Below, in pieces: positions 58,960 through 64,000 of a stretch of 64,000 nucleotides of DNA (position 1 is the stretch's first letter; each line of letters opens with the position of its first letter). Origin of the DNA: Micromonospora sp. U21 (GTDB lineage: Bacteria > Actinomycetota > Actinomycetes > Mycobacteriales > Micromonosporaceae); assembly GCF_018070045.1 (NCBI RefSeq), contig NZ_JAGPYK010000009.1:124001-188000 (forward strand). The letters are read 5' to 3'. The notes under the pieces are model-generated. The model was given only the letters and a program-made list of their open reading frames with translations, had not been told where the DNA came from and made no database searches. A program made the position numbers and the translations under genes.

Positions 58960-59502
58960 ATGGACATCGAGGAGCGGCTACGGCGGACCCGCCGGTGGCT
59001 GTGGGTCGTACTGATCGGGCTCTTCCTGAGCGGGGTGACCGCGTTCCCGCTGGAGATCGAGGTGCGCTGGCTGCTGCGTGCACTGGACCCGCTCGCCGGC
59101 CAACTGCCGGCGCTGGTCGAGTGGATCGAGCGGGTCCACACCGGGCTCGTGACGGCCGGTGAGGACTACCCGTTCCTGCTCTACGGCACCGACTGGCTGG
59201 CCTTCGCCCACCTGGTGCTGGCGGTGGCGTTCTGGGGCCCGCTGCGTGACCCGGTGCGCAACGTCTGGGTGGTGCAGGTCGGCATGATCGCCTGCGCGGG
59301 GATCGTCCCGCTGGCGCTGATCTGCGGTCCGATCCGGGACATCCCCTGGTTCTGGACGCTGGTCGACCTCTCCTTCGCGGTCGGCGCGTTCCCGCCGCTC
59401 TGGTTCGCCTACCGGCACATCCGCGCCGTCGAGGTGAGCACCGCCGAAACGGTGGGCGTGCGGCCGGTGCCGGTGGACGGGTCGTCGGCCCAGGCGTCCT
59501 GA
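58960..59502 (+). CDS. Four-helix membrane protein of unknown function
   Basis: A 180-residue membrane protein beginning MDIEERLRRTRRWLWVV, with helices at about 13-30, 82-98 (TDWLAFAHLVLAVAFWG), 107-126 and 133-152. A long outside loop holds EVRWLLRALDPLAG and EDYPFLLYGTDW. The C-terminus is polar. I know similar actinobacterial hypothetical proteins but no function. It ends 138 bases before the convergent M1 peptidase stop, with a palindromic terminator-like region between. Confidence 0.75.
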   Translation: MDIEERLRRTRRWLWVVLIGLFLSGVTAFPLEIEVRWLLRALDPLAGQLPALVEWIERVHTGLVTAGEDYPFLLYGTDWLAFAHLVLAVAFWGPLRDPVRNVWVVQVGMIACAGIVPLALICGPIRDIPWFWTLVDLSFAVGAFPPLWFAYRHIRAVEVSTAETVGVRPVPVDGSSAQAS

Positions 59503-59583
59503 GCCGCTGCGGAGCCGCTGCCCCGTTTCTCAGGCAGCTCGACAGGCGCCGTGCGGGCTGGTCGAGGCTGTTGCGCCAGGGTG

Positions 59584-59618
59584 CCCGGCCGGCCGGGAGG
59601 CTCGCCGCCCGGGCGGCG
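59584..59618. terminator. Palindromic terminator region between convergent genes
   Basis: Two perfect palindromes lie side by side: CCCGGCC-GGCCGGG (59584-59597) and CGCCGCCC-GGGCGGCG (59603-59618). They sit between the convergent membrane-protein and M1 peptidase genes. Very GC-rich, no T-tract. Confidence 0.45.
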
Positions 59619-59640
59619 GGCCGCCCGGCCGACGCCGGGC

Positions 59641-61176
59641 TCAGTGCGCCAGCAGCCGGTGGGCCTCCTGGATCTTGGCCCAGGACTTCGGCTCGACCGG
59701 CGGGGCGGCGGCCTTGCGCGCGGCGGTGGCCACGTCGGGCCGGCCGGCGGTGAACAGCCAGGTGGTGAAGAGCTCGTCCAGGTCGAGCCCGGAGATCCGT
59801 TCGGCCAGGGCCTGGAACTGCGCGACGGTGCCGTTGCCGTACCGGTGTTCGGCCGTCCAGGCCGGCAGGATCTCGAAGAACGCGTCGTCGCCGACGGCCA
59901 GCCGCAGCTGGTGCAGCGTCATCGCGCCCCGGTCGTAGACGGCGCCGTCGAAGACCCGGTCGGCGCCCGGGTCACCGGGCAGCACCTGCCAGAACTCGGA
60001 GTCGGCCGGGTAGCTGGCGTAGGTGAAGTCGAAGACCTCCTGCGCGGTGCCCTCACGCTGCTCCTCCGACCAGAGCCACTCGGCGTACGAGGCGAAGCCC
60101 TCGTTGAGCCAGATGTGGCGCCAGTCGGCCACCGACACCGAGTCGCCGAACCACTGGTGGGCGTTCTCGTGTGTCACCACGTACGTGTTGGCGCCGCGCC
60201 GCCAGAAGCCCGGGCCGTACACCGGTCGGGTCTGCGTCTCCAGCGCGAAGCCGATGCCGTCCACCGGCCCGGCCACGCCGCCCTGCGCCTCGAACGGGTA
60301 CGGGCCGAAGATCCCGCTCGCCCAGTCGACGATCTCGGCGGTCCGCTCGATGCTGGCGCGCGCGGCCGGCCCGAGCGCGCCCAGCGAGGTGCTGTACGCG
60401 TTCACCACCGGCTGGCCGCCCGGCGTGGTGTCGGTGACGATGTCGTACTGGCCGATGGCCATGAAGGCCAGGTAGGTGGCGGTGGGGGAGGTGGTCCGCC
60501 AGGCCCACCGGGTGCGGTCGCCGGGCTCGGCCAGCGGCGGCCGTGGCTGAACGCCGTTGCTGATCACCTCGACGCCGGTGGGCACCGACACGGAGACGTC
60601 GAAGGTCGCCTTGTCCAGCGGGTGGTCGTTGCTCGGGAACCACCACCACGCGGACTCCGGCTCGTTGACGGCGAGGGCCCCGTCGTCGGTGCGCGTCCAG
60701 CCGGTGTAGCCGCCGACCAGCGTCTCCGACGGGATGCCGGCGTAGCGCACCACGATGGTGAGCTGCTGGCCCCGGGTCACCGTGCGGGCCGGGGTGACCA
60801 CCAGCTCGTGCGCGCCCGCGGTGCTGCTGCTCGCCGCCCAGCCGTTGACCCGCACCGACTCGACGTCGAGCAGGAAGTCCAGGTTGAACCGGGAGAGATC
60901 CTCGGTCGCGGTGGCGAGGATCGTGGTGGTACCGGTGAGCCGGTCGGTGGCCGGGTCGTAGCGCAGCCGGACGTCGTAGTGCGAGACGTCGTAGCCGCCG
61001 TTGCCGTAGTCGGGGAAGTAGCTGTCGCCCAGCCCGGGCGCGCCGGGTTGCGGCGCGAGCGTGACGGTTGGCCGGCCCCAGCCCGTCGGGGCGGCCTGGC
61101 CGGGGCCGCCGGTGAGCATGGTGCCGGCGGTGGTGAGGGTCAGGGCGGCGGTGGCCGCCGTGAGGACTCGTCGCAC
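59641..61176 (-). CDS. Secreted M1 family zinc metallopeptidase
   Basis: An extracellular gluzincin aminopeptidase-like enzyme of 511 residues. GTG 61176 is chosen because GGAGGGAG lies about ten bases upstream; it gives a signal peptide VRRVLTAATAALTLTTAG...GQAAP. The zinc site HENAHQWFGDS (about 335) and downstream Glu in NEGFASYAEW fit HEXXH-X18-E. The exopeptidase GAMEN motif is replaced by FALETQ, seen in other actinobacterial secreted M1 enzymes. An ATG 18 bases upstream is the alternative start. The enzyme lacks the long C-terminal ERAP-like domain. Confidence 0.9.
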   Translation of the reverse strand: MRRVLTAATAALTLTTAGTMLTGGPGQAAPTGWGRPTVTLAPQPGAPGLGDSYFPDYGNGGYDVSHYDVRLRYDPATDRLTGTTTILATATEDLSRFNLDFLLDVESVRVNGWAASSSTAGAHELVVTPARTVTRGQQLTIVVRYAGIPSETLVGGYTGWTRTDDGALAVNEPESAWWWFPSNDHPLDKATFDVSVSVPTGVEVISNGVQPRPPLAEPGDRTRWAWRTTSPTATYLAFMAIGQYDIVTDTTPGGQPVVNAYSTSLGALGPAARASIERTAEIVDWASGIFGPYPFEAQGGVAGPVDGIGFALETQTRPVYGPGFWRRGANTYVVTHENAHQWFGDSVSVADWRHIWLNEGFASYAEWLWSEEQREGTAQEVFDFTYASYPADSEFWQVLPGDPGADRVFDGAVYDRGAMTLHQLRLAVGDDAFFEILPAWTAEHRYGNGTVAQFQALAERISGLDLDELFTTWLFTAGRPDVATAARKAAAPPVEPKSWAKIQEAHRLLAH

Positions 61177-61270
61177 GAGGTGGACTCCCTCCATCGGGGT
61201 GTTCGCCCCGCCAACCTAATCGACAAGTGTGAACGCCGCCGGCCCGGCGCGCGGGTCGGCTGCCTATTCC

Positions 61271-61290
61271 ATCGATCTAAGTATTTCGAT
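61271..61290. promoter_or_regulatory. AT-rich inverted repeat between divergent secreted enzymes
   Basis: ATCGA (61271-61275) and TCGAT (61286-61290) flank ten bases in an unusually AT-rich island ahead of the divergent peptidase and hydrolase genes. Possible operator for both. Confidence 0.35.
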
Positions 61291-61377
61291 ATCATTACCG
61301 CCGGGTAACAACCGTTCCATCCCTGGCCACGCGCGCGGTCGCAGGATCCCACCACCCCTGTCCTGTGGAGGTCCGTC

Positions 61378-62175
61378 ATGCCCCACCGCCCGCTGGCCCG
61401 CGCCCTGGCCGCGCTGGTCGCCGCGTTCACCGCCGCCCTCGGCGCCGTGCTCGTCCCCGGCACCGCGCATGCCACCGCCGTCAACTACGTCGCGCTCGGC
61501 GACTCGTACTCCTCCGGCGTCGGCGCCGGCCCGTACGACTGGTCCACCTGCCTGCGCAGCCAGAAGTCGTACGCACCGCTCTGGGCCGCCGCCCACGGAG
61601 TCACCAGCTTCAGCTTCCCGGCCTGTGGTGGCGCGGTCACCGCCGACGTGCTCAACGACCAGGTCAACGCCCTCAGCGGCGCCACCACTCTGGTCACCAT
61701 CACCATCGGCGGCAACGACGCCGGGTTCGCCGACGTGATCACCAGTTGCCGGTTCGGCAGCACGTCGTCCTGCACCAACGCGGTCAACAGCGCCAAGGCC
61801 TTCGCCACCTCGACGCTGCCCGGCCGGCTCGACGCCACCTACTCCGCCATCCGCGACCGGGCGCCGAACGCGCGGCTGATCGTGCTGGGCTACCCGAGGC
61901 TGTTCGAGACCACCCCCTGCGGGTGGCTGGCGATGAGCACCTACAAGCGCACCATCCTCAACGAGGCCGCCGACGTGCTCGCCTCGGTCATCTCCGCCCG
62001 GGCCAACGCCGCCGGCGCCACCTTCGCCGACACCCGGCCCTACTTCGCCGGGCACGGCGTCTGCGCGGGCGACCCGTGGATCCACGACGTCAGCGGCGTC
62101 ATCGAGGCGTACCACCCGGATTCCGACGGCTACCGCTACGGCTACCTGCCGGCGCTGAACGCGGTCACCGGCTGA
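61378..62175 (+). CDS. Secreted SGNH/GDSL hydrolase
   Basis: A 265-residue secreted esterase/lipase. Residues 1-30 are a signal peptide (LARALAALVAAFTAALGAVLVPGTAHA). The catalytic Ser is in GDSYSSG (about residue 43), oxyanion residues in the block-III TIGGNDAGFAD (Gly, Asn) and the Asp/His pair in DPWIHDVSGVIEAYHPDSDGY near the C-terminus. Cysteine pairs fit Streptomyces-type SGNH lipases. TGTGGAGG precedes the ATG. A strong hairpin follows. Confidence 0.92.
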   Translation: MPHRPLARALAALVAAFTAALGAVLVPGTAHATAVNYVALGDSYSSGVGAGPYDWSTCLRSQKSYAPLWAAAHGVTSFSFPACGGAVTADVLNDQVNALSGATTLVTITIGGNDAGFADVITSCRFGSTSSCTNAVNSAKAFATSTLPGRLDATYSAIRDRAPNARLIVLGYPRLFETTPCGWLAMSTYKRTILNEAADVLASVISARANAAGATFADTRPYFAGHGVCAGDPWIHDVSGVIEAYHPDSDGYRYGYLPALNAVTG

Positions 62176-62185
62176 CAGCTGAAAC

Positions 62186-62245
62186 CCGTACCGCCCGGCC
62201 GGCGGTCGAGCGTCCCCTGTGGGCGACGGCCGCCGGTCGGTACGG
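62186..62245 (+). terminator. Terminator after the SGNH hydrolase gene
   Basis: CCGTACCG-c-CCGGC (62186-62199) pairs with GCCGG-t-CGGTACGG (62232-62245), one mismatch. The right arm includes a TACGGT hexamer that may act as -10 for the next gene. Confidence 0.6.
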
Positions 62246-62259
62246 TGCTCTTGCGCCCG

Positions 62260-64000
62260 ATGGCCACACTGGGTGGAATCGAAGCTGACGCGGTGCGACG
62301 GTCGGGGGTGTCCATGCGGGAGTTGGCCGGCCAGAAGCAGTCGACCGTACATCGGGACCGACTGCCGGCCGGCGGGCTGGAGTTCTTCGCGCTGCTCGCA
62401 CGGCTGCTGCGGCGACCCCGCCGCGGTGATCGCAGGCTGCCGCTGCTCTGGCTGGTCCGCTCCGACACTCCGGACCTGATGGTGCCGCTGCGCCGTTTCC
62501 TCGGCCAGGGCCCCCGGCGGCGGGTGCCGCATGCCGTGCTGGACGCCGACGCTCCGCCGGGCGCGGGGGACGTGCCGGCGCTGCTGCGCGAACTGCACCG
62601 GCAGCTCTCCCTGGAGGCCTTCGGCGCCGCCCGGCTGCGCTTCCGGCACTACCCGCTCGCCGACTGGCTGATGCACCAGAGCCTCACCTTCGGCATCGAC
62701 GCCGAGGACAGCCGGGCAGCCCTGGTCCGCCGACTGCGAGACCGCCGGGGCCCGCGTACGCCCGAGGGGCTGCCCTCTGGCGGTGACGCGGTCAGCATCG
62801 TCTCGCAGGTGCTGCTCTGGCTGGTCCGCCGCGCCGTGCCCGGGGCGGTGTTCCGGGCCGCCGTCTCCGGCCGGGTGCCGATGCTCGGGCGGCACTACAA
62901 CTGGTTCATGCGCCAGCAGTACCTCGCGCCCCGGCAGTCGGTCACCTTCCTCGGTTTCGCCGAGCGCCTCACCGCCGGGTGGCGCGACGGCGAGCAACCC
63001 GACCAGGTCAACAAGCTGCTGCTGCACGCGTTCCTGGAGGACCTGCGGCAGGCGTACCGACGTCGGCCGTGGCGCCTCTCGGACTGGCGGCGCACCGCGT
63101 ACCCGGCGCTGCTGCTCGATCACGTCGCCCCCGGCAACGTCGGCGGGGAACTGGTCCGCCTGATCGGCGACGTCCGCACCGAGACCGGCCGCAACGACCC
63201 GCTGCTCATCGTCGCGTCGGGCGGGCAACCCCCGCCCGATTTGCCCGAACCGCACCCGTTGACCGAGGCCGACGAGGCGTACGACGAGTGGGCCGAGGCG
63301 CTGCCGGAGATGCGGCGGTTGCGCCGCTCGGCCGCCTGGCTCGTGGCGCTGCGTCCCGACGACACCGACACCGGCCCGCCATCACGCGGAGGCATGCGGC
63401 CGTTCTCCGCGCCCGACCCGCCCTGGTGGTCGCGGCGCTTCCTGCCGACGGCGCTCTGCCTGGTGCTGCTGGCCGCAGGTGGCGCGTGGGTGGGCAGCCG
63501 CTGGGGACCGGGCTGCCATCCCTCGCTCACGGGCGGCCGGGTGTCGGTCGAGGTGGTCGCCAGTGGCGAGTGCGTCGGCTACAGCGACAGCGCGGCGCAG
63601 GTGTTCAACAACGACGCCGGTCAGGACGGGCTGCGGACCATCCAGCAGCGCATCTTCGCGCAGAACCGTGCCGCCGAGGAGGTCTGGCAGCGCAGCGACC
63701 GGCGTCGACCCTTCCTCACCCTGGTCTACCTGGGCACCCTGACCGGCAACCGGACCCGCGCCGACGAGGAGTCGTACGTCTCCGAGCGGGAGGAGCTGGA
63801 GGGGATGGCCACCGCCCAGTACGCGTTGTTGAAGGAGTCGGCTGGCGCCGACGGCGCCGCGCTGCTGCGGATCGTGGTGGCCAACGGCGGCCGGCAGATG
63901 CTCTACGCCGACCGGGCCGTGGCGATGCTGGCCGAGCTGGCCCGGGACGACCCAACGGTGCTCGGGGTGGTCGGCCTGGTGGAGAGCCGGACCAGCACCG
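62260..64000 (+). CDS. Large transmembrane protein with degenerate NTPase-like and periplasmic-binding-like parts (partial)
   Basis: The frame is open from here to the window edge (580 codons) and continues beyond. Residues 1-370 are cytoplasmic: LPLLWLVRSD and YPALLLDHVAPGN...RNDPLLIVASGG resemble Walker-B and sensor strands of P-loop NTPases, but no GKS/T loop exists. A membrane helix (about 394-410, LPTALCLVLLAAGGAWVG) leads to an extracytoplasmic region whose FLTLVYLGTLTGN and DPTVLGVVGLVESRTST look like a type I periplasmic binding fold. Not a recognised named family. Start could also be GTG 62293 or ATG 62314. Confidence 0.72.
   Translation, partial: MATLGGIEADAVRRSGVSMRELAGQKQSTVHRDRLPAGGLEFFALLARLLRRPRRGDRRLPLLWLVRSDTPDLMVPLRRFLGQGPRRRVPHAVLDADAPPGAGDVPALLRELHRQLSLEAFGAARLRFRHYPLADWLMHQSLTFGIDAEDSRAALVRRLRDRRGPRTPEGLPSGGDAVSIVSQVLLWLVRRAVPGAVFRAAVSGRVPMLGRHYNWFMRQQYLAPRQSVTFLGFAERLTAGWRDGEQPDQVNKLLLHAFLEDLRQAYRRRPWRLSDWRRTAYPALLLDHVAPGNVGGELVRLIGDVRTETGRNDPLLIVASGGQPPPDLPEPHPLTEADEAYDEWAEALPEMRRLRRSAAWLVALRPDDTDTGPPSRGGMRPFSAPDPPWWSRRFLPTALCLVLLAAGGAWVGSRWGPGCHPSLTGGRVSVEVVASGECVGYSDSAAQVFNNDAGQDGLRTIQQRIFAQNRAAEEVWQRSDRRRPFLTLVYLGTLTGNRTRADEESYVSEREELEGMATAQYALLKESAGADGAALLRIVVANGGRQMLYADRAVAMLAELARDDPTVLGVVGLVESRTST

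Overview
The window is very GC-rich actinobacterial DNA with dense, overlapping genes. Division and cell-wall gene order, a bifunctional-type PriA, recurring TANNNT leaderless promoters and short dispersed repeats at gene junctions all suggest a Micromonosporaceae chromosome, most likely Micromonospora or a close relative. It reads as core chromosome: I see no insertion sequence, prophage, CRISPR array, tRNA or rRNA.

Layout. (1) 1-7804: right half of the division and cell wall cluster (end of ftsW, murG, murC, ftsQ, ftsZ, ylmE/yggS, sepF, yggT/ylmG, divIVA). The ylmD gene that often sits between ftsZ and ylmE in actinomycetes is missing. (2) 7887-16423: membrane and housekeeping genes: a zinc-motif membrane protein, a DUF167 protein, a NhaP2-type antiporter, a DksA/TraR protein, lspA, an RluA-type pseudouridine synthase, a membrane-anchored protein, a repeat-rich ParA/MinD-like ATPase and a DUF2567-like protein overlapping a convergent LON-domain gene. 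(3) 17154-25448: histidine genes hisD-hisC-hisB-hisH-priA with two small membrane genes and ridA, then a self-contained organic peroxide module (ohrR-ohr with its operator), an oxidoreductase and hisF. (4) 25482-32028: winged-helix protein, a divergent MocR/YczE pair, an acyl-CoA synthetase with a CRP-like site, a stand-alone terpene synthase and a TIGR03085 protein. (5) 32203-38924: a heterodimeric ABC exporter, an iron-box-controlled DUF2470 gene and an ABC-2 exporter/TetR operon. (6) 39110-46225: a nucleotidyltransferase-HisI fused reading frame running into trpE, the trp-associated membrane protein, then trpC-trpB-trpA. (7) 46226-46909: non-coding, with a terminator, tandem repeats, a 52-base perfect palindrome and degenerate GC-rich repeats. 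(8) 46910-64000: nudix gene, lgt, FAD monooxygenase, GNAT, gltB-gltD, MFS transporter, secreted M1 peptidase, secreted SGNH hydrolase and an unfinished transmembrane protein leaving the window.

The genes fit together in several ways. Histidine and tryptophan synthesis are physically linked: hisI shares a reading frame and operon with trpE, and PriA probably supplies both the HisA and TrpF steps, since no trpF is seen beside the trp genes. gltBD supplies glutamate for both. Many starts are set 6-8 bases after a TANNNT hexamer, implying leaderless transcripts; this was used to choose starts for hisD, hisF, hisI, trpC, ohrR, lgt and others.

Most notable: two copies of a short dispersed element, each readable as a 19-20 codon ORF coupled by stop/start overlap to the gene on each side; the 52-base palindrome; the nested hisI; clear OhrR, iron-box and CRP-like operators; and the unrecognised C-terminal membrane protein. 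All calls come from reading the sequence alone; no database search was run.
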